Below, one piece after another: positions 8,891-17,447 of a stretch of DNA of 64,000 bases. Every line of letters begins with the position of its first letter. The stretch's first letter is position 1. The stretch lies in NCBI RefSeq assembly GCF_042887685.1, contig NZ_JBHVOS010000002.1, forward strand, positions 186,001-250,000. Reading direction: 5' to 3'. The stretch comes from Oerskovia sp042887685. Lineage in GTDB: Bacteria > Actinomycetota > Actinomycetes > Actinomycetales > Cellulomonadaceae. The notes below the pieces were generated by a model, which searched no databases, was not told where the DNA came from, and was given only the letters and a program-made list of their open reading frames with translations. The position numbers and the translations under genes are program-made.

Positions 8891-10087
8891 TCAGCGGTGC
8901 AGGTCGGTGCTGCACAGCGCCGGGATGCCGCTGGGCTCCCCGTCGCGGCGCAGGCAGCAGTCCGGTGCGCACACCGAGCGGAACGCGCCGAGCTCTCCGA
9001 CCACGGCCTCGGTGAACTTCTCGTCGCGCGCGATGGCCGCCCGCTCGAGGACCAGGTCCACCAGACCCTTGACGAAGGGCGCCCGGGTGCCGACGGTCCC
9101 GGCGCGCACCGCGGTGATCCCGAGGCGCGTCGCCGTCTCCATGGCCTCGGTGTCGAGGTCGTACGCGACCTCCATGTGGTCCGACACGAAGCCGATCGGC
9201 GAGAGCACGACGTTCGTGACGTCGTCGGCGGCCAGCGACTCCAGGTGGTCGTTGACGTCCGGCTCGAGCCACGGCTGCGCGGGCGGGCCCGAGCGCGAGC
9301 AGAACGTCAGGTTCCACTCGACCTCGTGACCGAGGCGCGCCGAGACCTCCTCGGCGACGACCCTGGCCAGGTCGAGGTGCTGGCGCGAGTAGGTCGCGTG
9401 CGAGATGCGCGACGCGGCCTCCATGGTCAGCGGGATCGAGTGCGTGACGAACACGAGGCGGGCCTCGCGCACGTCGCCCCCCTTGGCGGCGAGGGCCTCG
9501 TAGCCCTCGAGCACGGCGTCGATGTTCGCCTGCGCGAAGCCGGGGTGGTTGAAGTAGGAGCGCACCTTGTCGAACTCGATGCCGGTCGAGCCGTCAGGAC
9601 CGAGGTCGCCGCGCGCGTCGAGCGTGAGCGCGAGGTCCTCGCGGTACTGGCGGCACCCGGAGTAGGACGAGAAGGCCGAGGTCACGAGGGCGACGACCCG
9701 CTGGGCGCCGTCCTGCGCGAGCTGCTCGACGGCGTCGCGCGTGTAGGGCTCCCAGTTGCGGTTGCCCCACACGACGGGCAGGTCGATCCCGCGGTCCGCG
9801 AGCTCTTCCTCGAGCGCGGCCTTGAGGGCGAGGTTCTGCTCGTTGATGGGGCTCTTGCCACCGAACCCGTAGTAGTGCTCGCCGACCTCCTCGAGGCGCG
9901 AGTCGGGGATCCCCTTGCCGACCGTGACGTTGCGCAGGAACGGCACGACGTCCTCGGGCTTGTTGGGCCCTCCGAACGAGTAGAGGAGGAGGGCGTCGTA
10001 GGGGCGGACTTCTGCGGCAGCGGCAGGAGCGGTGCTGGTCCGTGCACCGGTTCCGGCGGCCGTCGTCTGGGGCGAGAACGAGGGCAT
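8891..10087 (-). CDS. cpfC: Coproporphyrin III ferrochelatase
   Basis: It inserts Fe2+ into coproporphyrin III (398 aa; the older name is hemH). A ~27-residue Ala/Thr-rich lead precedes YDALLLYSFGGPNKPEDV. Further signatures are FVTHSIP with the metal-binding His, and FCSRSGPPAQPWLEPDV. The C-terminal tail carries Cys373, Cys377 and Cys378 in a CAPDCC arrangement which, with the internal Cys in FCSRSG, matches the [2Fe-2S] ligand pattern known in actinobacterial ferrochelatases. The start is ATG 10087. It is upstream of and presumably co-transcribed with chdC. That pairing makes coproporphyrin III, rather than protoporphyrin IX, the expected substrate. Confidence 0.95.
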   Translation of the reverse strand: MPSFSPQTTAAGTGARTSTAPAAAAEVRPYDALLLYSFGGPNKPEDVVPFLRNVTVGKGIPDSRLEEVGEHYYGFGGKSPINEQNLALKAALEEELADRGIDLPVVWGNRNWEPYTRDAVEQLAQDGAQRVVALVTSAFSSYSGCRQYREDLALTLDARGDLGPDGSTGIEFDKVRSYFNHPGFAQANIDAVLEGYEALAAKGGDVREARLVFVTHSIPLTMEAASRISHATYSRQHLDLARVVAEEVSARLGHEVEWNLTFCSRSGPPAQPWLEPDVNDHLESLAADDVTNVVLSPIGFVSDHMEVAYDLDTEAMETATRLGITAVRAGTVGTRAPFVKGLVDLVLERAAIARDEKFTEAVVGELGAFRSVCAPDCCLRRDGEPSGIPALCSTDLHR

Positions 10088-10396
10088 GTCCGCATCATCT
10101 CAGCCGCACCTGGGGGTTCATCCCCGGAGGGCTGCGACGCGGACGTGACATTGACGGGACAGTTCGTCAGAACGGCTGCGGGCGGTCTGCGAGGGCGCGG
10201 CCCACGGTGCGGGAAGGGTCGTGCGAGCGCCCGAGCGTCCACGAGATGCGGCGGACGGGGGGGTGGAAGGCGTCCTCCGACCCCGGTCCGCCGCATCTCG
10301 CGAACGACCCGCCCGTGCGCCGGCTCGGCTGTGCGACCGGGCGAGCGCACGGCGGTCAGCACCAGGTGACCCACCTGGCGCACCCCGCGCCTCCGG
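10088..10396. other. 309-bp intergenic region between cpfC and the sugar permease operon
   Basis: It holds the cpfC promoter side and one palindromic element (10240-10302). I see no further open frame or RNA gene. Confidence 0.6.
10240..10302. repeat. 63-bp palindromic element, subtype C (copy C1)
   Basis: The arms at 10242-10261 and 10281-10300 pair at 19 of 20 positions, with outer core CGAGATGCGGC / GCCGCATCTCG. Counting the next pairing base on each side gives 63 bp. It shares the GAGATGCGGC core with copies at 37620 and 38826 but has a different inner arm. Confidence 0.8.
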
Positions 10397-11518
10397 CTAC
10401 CCCTTGACCGCTCCCCCGAGCCCCGCGCCCTGCAGGAACGTGCGCTGGAACACGAGGAACAGCAGCACCGGGATGATGGTCGAGATCGCGAGCGCCGCGA
10501 GGAACACGCCCTTGTCGGTCGTGGCCGCGATCGCGGGCAGGCGCACCGACAGCGGCTGGATCAGCGGGTCCTTGAGGACCAGGAGCGGCCAGAGGAAGTC
10601 CTTCCAGCTCGCGATGATCGCGAACACCGACACCACGCCCAGGATGGGCTTGGACATGGGCAGCACGATCGACCAGAACAGCCGGTAGGGGCCGGCGCCG
10701 TCGACGCGCGCGGCCTCGAAGACCTCGCGCGGCAGGTTGTCGAAGAACCGCTGCACCAGCAGCACGTTGAACGCGCTCGCCCCAGCGGGCAGCCACACGG
10801 CCCAGAAGCTGTTGATGAGCGAGGTGCCCAGCAGCGGCGGGTCCAGGATCGTCAGGTAGAGGGGCACGAGGAGCACGACCGCCGGGATGAACATGGTCGA
10901 CAGCACGGCGGCCTGGACCGCCTTGCCGTAGCGCGGGCGCAGCACCGACAGCCCGTAGCCCGCGGTCGTCGCGACGACCATCTGCACGGCCCACGAGCCC
11001 AGCGCGAGCCAGATCGTGTTGAAGAAGTACTTGCTGACCTGGACCTCGTTCCACGCCTTGTCGAGGTTGTCCCACGCGATGCCGTTCGGGAAGATCGCCA
11101 TGGGCGTGCGCAGGATGTCCTGCGTGGGCGTGACCGCGAACTTCGCGAGCAGCAGCATGGGCCCGAGCCCCGCGACCACGAGCAGGACGAGCAGCAGGAC
11201 GTGCGTCCCACCCATCCCGAACCGCACCGACGGGCGTCGCCAGTCCGCGACGGACACGGCGCCGCGGTCGGCCACGGCATCCATGGCCCGACGGCGCCGC
11301 CTGCGTTCGCGCGCCGCGTCGCCCTCGCGACGGGTCAGGTAGGCCCTCTCGGCGAGCCCCGCCATGGAGCCGCCGCCCTGGGCCGAGATCTCCACGGGCG
11401 AGGGGTACCCGCCGGGGCGGGCGGCGCCGTCGGGCCCGGTGGCCGGGGCGAGGTCCGGCGCGCCGCCAGGCGCTCCTGGCGGGACGGCGGCAGGACGGTC
11501 GGTGCGCGGGGTCGTCAT
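10397..11518 (-). CDS. ABC sugar transporter permease (MalG type)
   Basis: This is one of the two inner-membrane subunits of a carbohydrate ABC importer (373 aa). A long Pro/Gly/Ala-rich cytoplasmic N-terminus of ~100 residues precedes six predicted helices. The EAA loop that contacts the ATPase is seen as VFEAARVDGAGPYRLFWSIV. The C-terminus FQRTFLQGAGLGGAVKG is typical of MalG-like proteins. ATG 11518 overlaps the TGA of the upstream permease by 4 bp, so translation is coupled. No ATP-binding subunit lies in the operon, so a shared MsiK-type ATPase elsewhere in the genome is expected, as in many actinobacteria. The long polar N-terminus is unusual and its role is unknown. Confidence 0.92.
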   Translation of the reverse strand: MTTPRTDRPAAVPPGAPGGAPDLAPATGPDGAARPGGYPSPVEISAQGGGSMAGLAERAYLTRREGDAARERRRRRRAMDAVADRGAVSVADWRRPSVRFGMGGTHVLLLVLLVVAGLGPMLLLAKFAVTPTQDILRTPMAIFPNGIAWDNLDKAWNEVQVSKYFFNTIWLALGSWAVQMVVATTAGYGLSVLRPRYGKAVQAAVLSTMFIPAVVLLVPLYLTILDPPLLGTSLINSFWAVWLPAGASAFNVLLVQRFFDNLPREVFEAARVDGAGPYRLFWSIVLPMSKPILGVVSVFAIIASWKDFLWPLLVLKDPLIQPLSVRLPAIAATTDKGVFLAALAISTIIPVLLFLVFQRTFLQGAGLGGAVKG

Positions 11519-12471
11519 GAGGTGCTCCAGGACCGGGTCAGGCGGAAGTACAGGGCGGAGAAGGCCGCGAGGGCGAGCGCGAGCATGAGCGACAGCGCGG
11601 TCGCCGCGCCGTAGTTGCCGCCCAGGCTGTTCGCGAACGCGTAGTTGTAGATGAGCAGCAGGATCGTGATGGTCGAGTTCGCGGGGCCGCCGCCCGTGAA
11701 CAGGTACGGCTCGAGGAACACCTGCGCGGTCCCGATGATCTGCAGGATCAGGGTGATGAACAGGACCCCGCGGAGCTGGGGCATGGTCACGTGCCACACC
11801 TTGCGCCACACGCCCGCGCCGTCGACCTCGGCGGCGTCGTAGAGCTCGGGCGGGACGCTCGTGAGCGCCGCGAGGTAGATGATGATCGTGCCGCCGGCCC
11901 CGGCCCACGTGGCCGCGAGCACGAGCGACGGCATGGCCGTGGTCGCGTCCTGCAACCACGGGTAGGGGCCGAGACCCACCCAGCCGAGGATCGTGTTGAA
12001 CACCCCGTTGGGGCTGCCGTCGTAGAAGAACTTCCACAGCAGCACGGCCACGACGGGCGGAACGACGACCGGCAGGTACGCGAGGGCCGAGTACAGCCCC
12101 TTGTACCGCCGGACCTCGCTCATCAGCACCGCGGCCACGAGCGGGATCGGGTAGCCGAACAGCAGCGCGAGGAACGCGAAGTAGGCCGTGTTCTTGACCG
12201 CGGTCCACAGCAGCGGGTCGGCGAGCACGTACCGGAAGTTGTCGAGCCCCACGAACTGCGTGTCGACGAGGTTCGTCTCCTGCACGCTCATGATCAGGGC
12301 CCGCACGATGGGGAACCACGAGAAGACCCCGAAGATCACGATCACGGGCAGCATGAAGATCAGGTTGCTGAGCCCGCCGCCGCGCACCCAGGTCGCGGGC
12401 GACCGTCGTCGGGCGGGCTTGTCGGCCGGCGCTTCGTGGCGTCTGCGCGCCGGTGCACTGGTGGCGGTCAC
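11515..12471 (-). CDS. ABC sugar transporter permease (MalF type)
   Basis: This is the second membrane subunit of the importer (318 aa). The segment NLIFMLPVIVIFGVFSWFPI starts the first helix, and the EAA loop reads ELYDAAEVDGAGVWRKVW. The order binding protein, then MalF-like, then MalG-like permease is the standard CUT1 operon. The start is ATG 12471 in MTATSAPARRR. A 307-bp stretch with two strong hairpins separates it from the binding-protein gene, which would let the binding protein be made in excess over the permeases. The substrate is probably an alpha-glucoside, judged from the GH13 gene at the head of the operon. Confidence 0.93.
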   Translation of the reverse strand: MTATSAPARRRHEAPADKPARRRSPATWVRGGGLSNLIFMLPVIVIFGVFSWFPIVRALIMSVQETNLVDTQFVGLDNFRYVLADPLLWTAVKNTAYFAFLALLFGYPIPLVAAVLMSEVRRYKGLYSALAYLPVVVPPVVAVLLWKFFYDGSPNGVFNTILGWVGLGPYPWLQDATTAMPSLVLAATWAGAGGTIIIYLAALTSVPPELYDAAEVDGAGVWRKVWHVTMPQLRGVLFITLILQIIGTAQVFLEPYLFTGGGPANSTITILLLIYNYAFANSLGGNYGAATALSLMLALALAAFSALYFRLTRSWSTS

Positions 12472-12507
12472 GGAAGGTCCTTCGGGGTCGAGGAGAGGAG
12501 GGGTGTC

Positions 12508-12545
12508 CCCGGTCGGTCGCCAGAGGGGGCTCGCGACCGACCGGG
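12508..12545 (-). promoter_or_regulatory. Intra-operon hairpin just upstream of the malF-like gene
   Basis: Perfect 13-bp arms, CCCGGTCGGTCGC and GCGACCGACCGGG, surround a 12-nt loop. With the 12669-12768 hairpin it probably trims or stabilises the binding-protein message. Confidence 0.7.
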
Positions 12546-12668
12546 AGAACGAGGAGCCGGGCTGCCCGCACTCACGAGCTCGGGGTGAGGGCCAGGGAGA
12601 CGGGGACGGACCCCCGGCCCGCCCTCACGAGCACCGGGCGAGCACCGGCGAGACAGGGGCGGGGTCCC

Positions 12669-12768
12669 GGGGTGGGGCGGGGGACGGGGACGGGCAGTGG
12701 TGGGGCCAGGCGGGAGGCCGAGGAACGAGGCCGGATGGTAGGCCCGGCCCCGTCCCCCGCCTCACCCC
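12669..12768 (-). terminator. Long-stem hairpin directly after the solute-binding-protein gene
   Basis: The 21-nt arms (12669-12689 and 12748-12768) pair at 20 of 21 positions across a 58-nt loop that can itself fold. It begins 10 bp after the binding-protein stop on the minus strand. Such a stem could block 3' exonucleases or partly terminate transcription within the operon. It fills most of the 307-bp gap, in which I see no gene. Confidence 0.7.
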
Positions 12769-12778
12769 ACGAAGGGAA

Positions 12779-14164
12779 TCACCCCTGGTCGAGCAGCGCC
12801 TGGGCCTGCTTGTTCGCGTCCGCCAGCAGCTTGTCGACGTCGGCGTTCTTGTCGGTCAGCACGGCCTGGACGACGGGGTCCATGAGCGCGTAGATCTCCT
12901 GGGTCTTCTGCGAGGGCTCACCGACGAGGGGCAGGTCGAACATGGTGTCGGTGTACCCGGTCATCTGGTCCAGGGGGACGTTGATGTAGTCCTTGATCCA
13001 CGTCTGGTTCTCGAGGTACTGCTCCTTGCTGAACATGGGGAGCACGGGCGTGCCGACGGGCTGGTCGCTCGCGACGAGCGTCTGGGCGTCCTTGACGGCG
13101 GCGTCCTGGTCGACGAGCTTGTTGAGGTAGAAGAAGTCGATCCACTTGACGGCGGCGGCCTTCTTCTCGTCGGTGGCCTTGGCGGGCATGGCGGCGAGGG
13201 TGCCGCCCGTGAGGACGCCGGCCTCGCCGCCGTCGAGGGGCAGCGCGGTGAGGCCGTAGGTCGCGGGGTCGAGACCGTTGGACTGGACCATGGAGGTGTA
13301 GACGTCGGAGCCCGACGTGTACATGCCGACCTGTCCGGCGGCGAAGGCCTCGTTCATGGTGCCCCAGTCGAGGAGGAAGTTGCTGCCCATGGAGTTGTCC
13401 TCCCAGCGCAGCGTCTTGAGGAACTCGAGGGCTTCCTTGGTGCCGTCGTTGTCGAGCGACTCGGTGGCCTTGCCGTCGTCGGCGACGTCCTGGACGCGGC
13501 CGCCGCGCGAGTAGGTGTTGACGGTGAGCTGCCAGCCGCCCGTGTTGTTCTGGGTCATCTGGGCGTAGCCCGCGACGCCGGGGTTGGCGTCGGCGATCTT
13601 CTTGGCGTACTCGCGGACCTGGTCCCAGGTGGTGGGTGGGGAGTCGGGGTCGAGGCCTGCGGACTCGAACAGGGCCCGGTTGTAGTGGAGGCCGACGCCG
13701 TAGACGTTCTTGGCGGGGATCGCGTAGACGTGGCCGTCGGGGCCGGTCCCGGCGTCGATGATGGCGGGGTTGAACTTGTCGGCGTAGGGCAGGGTGCGGA
13801 ACTGGGTGTCGAGGTCGGCGATCTGCTTGTTCTCGACGAGGGTCTTGGCGTCGGTGAACGGGATCTCGAACACGTCGGGCAGGGTGCCGCCGGCGAGCTG
13901 GGCGGCGAACGTGGTCGCCTTCCACTCGTACTCCTCGGGCACGACGTCGATGTCGGGGTTGGCGTCCTCGAACTGCTTGACCTGCTCGTTGAAGGCGTCG
14001 ATGGCTTCGGGCTCGGAGCCGGGCAGGAGGGAGACGACCTTGAGGGTGGTCTTCCCGTCGGCGGACTCGTCGTCGCCCGAGCCGGAGCTCGAGCAGGCGG
14101 CGAGGGCGGTGGCGGTGAGGGCCCCCACGAGGGTGAGGGCGATCGCGCGGCGTGTGGACTTCAT
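12779..14164 (-). CDS. Extracellular solute-binding lipoprotein of a sugar ABC importer
   Basis: This is a membrane-anchored binding protein that captures the sugar outside the cell (461 aa). The signal peptide ends in a lipobox LAAC with Cys24 as the lipidated residue, followed by a Ser/Gly/Asp linker. The mature part is a family 1 (MalE-like) binding protein: TTLKVVSLLPGSEPEAIDAF near the start, and aromatic ligand-pocket candidates around NNTGGWQLTVNTYSRGG and DWGTMNEAFAAGQVGMYTSG. The start is ATG 14164. It sits 68 bp downstream of the GH13 gene and upstream of both permeases, all on the minus strand. The ligand is inferred to be an alpha-linked oligosaccharide. Confidence 0.93.
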   Translation of the reverse strand: MKSTRRAIALTLVGALTATALAACSSSGSGDDESADGKTTLKVVSLLPGSEPEAIDAFNEQVKQFEDANPDIDVVPEEYEWKATTFAAQLAGGTLPDVFEIPFTDAKTLVENKQIADLDTQFRTLPYADKFNPAIIDAGTGPDGHVYAIPAKNVYGVGLHYNRALFESAGLDPDSPPTTWDQVREYAKKIADANPGVAGYAQMTQNNTGGWQLTVNTYSRGGRVQDVADDGKATESLDNDGTKEALEFLKTLRWEDNSMGSNFLLDWGTMNEAFAAGQVGMYTSGSDVYTSMVQSNGLDPATYGLTALPLDGGEAGVLTGGTLAAMPAKATDEKKAAAVKWIDFFYLNKLVDQDAAVKDAQTLVASDQPVGTPVLPMFSKEQYLENQTWIKDYINVPLDQMTGYTDTMFDLPLVGEPSQKTQEIYALMDPVVQAVLTDKNADVDKLLADANKQAQALLDQG

Positions 14165-14232
14165 TGTCTCTGCTCCTTGTCGGGCGGGTGTGCGGGTCGT
14201 GCGTGTCGGGTGGTGCGTGTCGGGTGGTGCTG

Positions 14233-15930
14233 TCAGGCGGGGGTGGCGCCGGTCGCGTGGCCGGGCGGGGTGCGCCGGAGCCATGCGGCCGTGTCGGTGG
14301 GGAGCCAGGGGCCCGTGGGGCCCTGCTCGAGGTCGGCGCTCGCGAGGAGCACCTCGTGCCCGGAGGGCAGCGGGACGGCGGGGCCGAGGTTGACGACGCA
14401 CAGCAGGTCTCCCCGCGTGAACGCGAGGACCTCGGTCGCCTCGCCGGCCAGGACGTCGTCGGCCCACGCGAAGTCGCCGCGGAACGCGGGCTCGGTGTGG
14501 CGCAGCGCGAGGACGCGGCGGTAGAGGCTGAGCATCGACGCGTCGTCGCCCGTCTGCGCCTCGACGGACAGATCGCCCCACCCGGCGGGCTGGGGCAGCC
14601 AGGGGTGCGTGCCGCCGTCGGGCCCGAACCCGTGGCTGCTGCCGCCGCGCGTCCACGGCAGGGGGACGCGGCAGCCGTCTCGGCCGGGGTCCACTCCCCC
14701 GGACCGGAAGTGCATGGGGTCGTTGATGACGTCGAGCGGGAGGTCCTCGACCTCTGGCAGGCCGAGCTCGTCGCCCTGGTAGACGTACAGCGAGCCGGGC
14801 AGGGCGGCGGAGAGCAGGGCGGCGGCCCGTGCCCGACGGCGGCCCGCGGCCAGGTCGGTCGGCGTCCCGAAGCGCTTGGTCGGGAAGGCGAACGCGCTGT
14901 CCTCGCGGCCGTACCGCGTCACGGGGCGGGTCACGTCGTGGTTGGACAGGACCCAGGTGGCGGGGGCTCCGACGGGGGCGTGCGCGTCGAGCGTGGTCTG
15001 GACGGACTCGCGCAGGGCCTTGGCGTCCCAGGGGCGGGCCATGAAGTCGAAGTTGAACGCGGTGTGCATCTCGTCGCGGCGCAGGTACTGCGCGAACCGG
15101 GCGCGGTCGGCGAGCCAGACCTCCCCGACGAGGACGCGTGGCTCGTCGTAGGACTCGGCGACGGCGCGCCAGCCGCGGTAGACGTCGTGGATCTCGTCAC
15201 GGTCGACGTGCGGGTGCTCGCCGGGGCCGGGGTGGGCGGGGACCTCGGGGAGCGTGGCGTCCTTGACGAGCAGCGCGGCGGAGTCGATGCGGATGCCGGC
15301 CGCGCCACGGTCGAACCAGAACCGCAGGATGTCCTCGTGCTCGCGCCGGACGTCGGGGTGGTTCCAGTTGAGGTCGGGCTGCTCGGGCGTGAACAGGTGC
15401 AGGTACCACTCGCCGGGCGTGCCGTCGGGGTTGGTGGTGCGGGTCCAGGTGGTGCCCTGGAAGTCGGAGACCCAGTGCGTGGGCATCTCGTCGCCGCCCG
15501 GGCCCTTGCCGGGGTGGAACCAGAAGCGCTCGCGCTCGGGCGAGCCGGGACCTGCGGCGAGCGCGGCCTGGAACCAGCGGTGCGCGGCCGAGACGTGGTT
15601 GGGGACGACGTCGACGATGGTGCGGATGCCCAGGTCGCGGGCCTCCGCGATGAGCTGCTCGGCCTCGGCGAGCGTGCCGAACTGCGGGTCGATCTCGCGG
15701 TAGTCCGCGACGTCGTAGCCGCCGTCGGCGAGCGGGGACAGGTACCAGGGCGTGAACCAGATGGCGTCGACGCCCAGGTCGCGCAGGTATGGCAGGTGCT
15801 GCCGGACGCCGGCCAGGTCGCCGGTGCCGTCGCCGTCGCCGTCCGCGAAGCTGCGTACGTACACCTGGTAGATGACCGCGTCGCGCCACCAGGTGGCGTC
15901 GGTCCTTCGGGTCGAGTCGTCCTCGCGCAC
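14233..15930 (-). CDS. GH13 alpha-glucosidase
   Basis: This is an intracellular alpha-glucosidase or oligo-1,6-glucosidase-type enzyme (565 aa, no signal peptide). The (beta/alpha)8 barrel starts with WWRDAVIYQVYVRSFADGDG. The catalytic residues are the nucleophile Asp216 in GIRIDSA, the acid/base Glu270 in LVGEVW and the transition-state stabiliser Asp332 in LSNHDV. The GTG start at 15930 has GAGGA upstream; the ATG at 15965 is out of frame. It heads the sugar-uptake operon, so imported maltooligosaccharides, isomaltose or trehalulose-like sugars would be cut to glucose inside the cell. A linkage-specific name is not justified from sequence. Confidence 0.92.
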   Translation of the reverse strand: MREDDSTRRTDATWWRDAVIYQVYVRSFADGDGDGTGDLAGVRQHLPYLRDLGVDAIWFTPWYLSPLADGGYDVADYREIDPQFGTLAEAEQLIAEARDLGIRTIVDVVPNHVSAAHRWFQAALAAGPGSPERERFWFHPGKGPGGDEMPTHWVSDFQGTTWTRTTNPDGTPGEWYLHLFTPEQPDLNWNHPDVRREHEDILRFWFDRGAAGIRIDSAALLVKDATLPEVPAHPGPGEHPHVDRDEIHDVYRGWRAVAESYDEPRVLVGEVWLADRARFAQYLRRDEMHTAFNFDFMARPWDAKALRESVQTTLDAHAPVGAPATWVLSNHDVTRPVTRYGREDSAFAFPTKRFGTPTDLAAGRRRARAAALLSAALPGSLYVYQGDELGLPEVEDLPLDVINDPMHFRSGGVDPGRDGCRVPLPWTRGGSSHGFGPDGGTHPWLPQPAGWGDLSVEAQTGDDASMLSLYRRVLALRHTEPAFRGDFAWADDVLAGEATEVLAFTRGDLLCVVNLGPAVPLPSGHEVLLASADLEQGPTGPWLPTDTAAWLRRTPPGHATGATPA

Positions 15931-16049
15931 CGTGTCCTCGTCTTCCGTCCGTCCCGTTCAGCCATGAACGGGTGCTCCTCGTCGAGCGCGGCGTCCCGGG
16001 TGGGTGTGCCGCTGGACTCCCGATCCGTAGATCCGTCGTCGTGAGCAAC

Positions 16050-16078
16050 AACGTAATCAGTCGACAGCAATCACGCAA
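16050..16078 (-). promoter_or_regulatory. Candidate promoter of the GH13/ABC operon
   Basis: On the minus strand TTGCGT (16073-16078) and TACGTT (16050-16055) are separated by exactly 17 bp, in a locally AT-richer stretch. The start would lie about 110 bp upstream of the GH13 GTG. I did not find an obvious copy of the lacI-gene operator here, only half-sites. Confidence 0.45.
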
Positions 16079-16124
16079 GAACTCGACAGGAGCGTTATCA
16101 AAACGCGACCTTGCATGGGGGCAT

Positions 16125-16187
16125 CGCTGGGTGCGGAGTAGTTGCACCCGTGGGGCCACGAACGGGGCAACTGCTCCGCACCCAGCG
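16125..16187. repeat. 63-bp palindromic element, subtype A (copy A3)
   Basis: The 21-nt arms (16125-16145 and 16167-16187) pair at 20 of 21 positions. The outer CGCTGGGTGCGGAGTA / TGCTCCGCACCCAGCG is shared with copies at 8013 and 33817. The inner arm (GTTGC / GCAAC) and the centre, which contains CGTGG / CCACG, are different. It lies between the operon promoter and the end of the lacI-family gene. Confidence 0.85.
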
Positions 16188-16193
16188 GCAGGC

Positions 16194-16235
16194 GGGGGGC
16201 GGGGGTCGGGGCAGGGGCGGGCGGGGCAGGCGGGG
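16194..16235 (+). other. G-run cluster, possible G-quadruplex
   Basis: Consecutive runs of 6, 5, 4, 4, 3 and 4 G are separated by 1-2 nt, directly after the 16125-16187 palindrome. This fits a four-tract G-quadruplex on the plus strand. It is a sequence pattern only. Confidence 0.45.
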
Positions 16236-16291
16236 CCGGCGCCGGGGGCGGGGCCGGCGCCAGGCCGGGGGCGGCTCCCCGGGCAGCACAG

Positions 16292-16327
16292 AGGGCGCCG
16301 CCCCCGGAGTCCCGGGAACGGCGCCCT
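16292..16327 (-). terminator. Terminator of the lacI-family gene
   Basis: AGGGCGCCG and CGGCGCCCT are perfect 9-nt arms, with a nested CCCGG-type pairing inside. It begins 19 bp beyond the stop codon at 16346. No T-tract follows. Confidence 0.6.
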
Positions 16328-16345
16328 CGTCGGCGGCGGCGCCTG

Positions 16346-17365
16346 CTAGTCGGTCGCGGCGCTCCGCAGCGGCGCCGTGGAGCCGCGCACCACGAGCTCG
16401 GGCTCGAACAGCAGCTCGTCGCGCGACACGTCCGCCCCGGCGATCATGCTCGCGAGCAGGTCGACGGCCGCGCGCCCCATGGGCTCGATGGGCTGGCGGA
16501 CGGTCGTGAGCGCGGGGTCGGTCGAGTTCATGAGGGCCGAGTCGTCGTAGCCCACGACCGAGACGTCGGTCGGCACCTGCTTGCCGGCCCGGCGCACCGC
16601 CCGGATCGCGCCGAGCGCGAGCGGGTCGCTCGCGCACACGATCGCCGTGGCCCCGGCCTCGAGGAGCCGCACCGAGGCGGCCTGGCCGCTCTCGAGCGAG
16701 TACTGGCTGTGCTGGACGAGCGCGGGGTCGATGGTCACGCCGTGGCGCGCCGCGAGCGTGTGGGCCGCGGCGAGCTTGCGCTCGGACGGGATGTGGTCGG
16801 TCGGCCCGAGGAGGAGCCCGATCCGGCGGTGTCCCAACGAGAGGAGGTGGCCGAGCGCCTGGTTCATGGCGACGACGTCGTCGCACGAGACCCGCGGGAA
16901 GTCGAGCGACTCGATCGAGGCGTTCATGAGGACCACGGGCAGGTTGCGCTCGGCGAGGCGCCGGTACGGCTCGTGGTCGGCCTCACGCTGGGCGTAGAAG
17001 CCACCGGCGAAGAGCACGCCCGAGACCTGCTGGCCGAGCAGCAGGTCGATGTACTCGGACTCGGTGATGCCGCCCGCGGTCCGTGTGCAGAGGACGGGCG
17101 TGAACCCCTGCTGCGCGAGCGCACCGCCGATGACCTCGGCGAACGCCGGGAAGATCGGGTTGGCGAGCTCGGGGAGCACGAGGCCGACGAGCCGTCCTCG
17201 CTCACCGCGCAGCTTGGTGGGGCGCTCGTACCCGAGCACGTCGAGGGCCGTGAGGACGGAGTCGCGCGTCGCCTGGGAGACCCCGGGCTTGCCGTTGAGC
17301 ACGCGGCTGACCGTGGCCTCGCTGACGCCGACCTTCTTGGCCACCTCGGCAAGTCGTCTGGACAT
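16346..17365 (-). CDS. LacI-family transcriptional regulator
   Basis: This is a sugar-responsive repressor (339 aa). The N-terminal helix-turn-helix and hinge read RLAEVAKKVGVSEATVSRVL, followed by NGKPGVSQATRDSVLTAL. The rest is a periplasmic-binding-protein-like effector domain with LGHRRIGLLLGP and VSVVGYDDS. I take ATG 17365 because the conserved HTH starts three residues later. AGGAG lies just upstream, and a TATAGT -10 (17373-17378) is so close that the message may be leaderless. It is transcribed towards the GH13/ABC operon and is its likely regulator. A perfect operator-like palindrome overlaps its own promoter, which suggests autoregulation. Confidence 0.92.
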   Translation of the reverse strand: MSRRLAEVAKKVGVSEATVSRVLNGKPGVSQATRDSVLTALDVLGYERPTKLRGERGRLVGLVLPELANPIFPAFAEVIGGALAQQGFTPVLCTRTAGGITESEYIDLLLGQQVSGVLFAGGFYAQREADHEPYRRLAERNLPVVLMNASIESLDFPRVSCDDVVAMNQALGHLLSLGHRRIGLLLGPTDHIPSERKLAAAHTLAARHGVTIDPALVQHSQYSLESGQAASVRLLEAGATAIVCASDPLALGAIRAVRRAGKQVPTDVSVVGYDDSALMNSTDPALTTVRQPIEPMGRAAVDLLASMIAGADVSRDELLFEPELVVRGSTAPLRSAATD

Positions 17366-17385
17366 GCTCCTGACTATACGCAGAG

Positions 17386-17400
17386 CGCAAGCGGCTTGCG
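17386..17400. promoter_or_regulatory. Probable LacI-type operator in the regulator's own promoter
   Basis: CGCAAGCGGCTTGCG is a perfect 7+1+7 palindrome with a central C-G step as in LacI-family sites. A further GCTTGCG half-site follows 10 bp on (17404-17410), making the overlapping palindrome GCGCAAGCG...CGCTTGCGC (17385-17411). The site lies 8 bp upstream of the TATAGT -10 box. Confidence 0.65.
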
Positions 17401-17447
17401 TTCGCTTGCGCAATCTTGAGCGCCTCCCGGGGGGGCACGTCGGGCCA

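Noticed and set aside
10397..12571. Single 724-aa fused permease
   Set aside because: The N-terminal half is a shadow frame of the MalF-like gene. Two separate permeases with an ATGA overlap explain the region.
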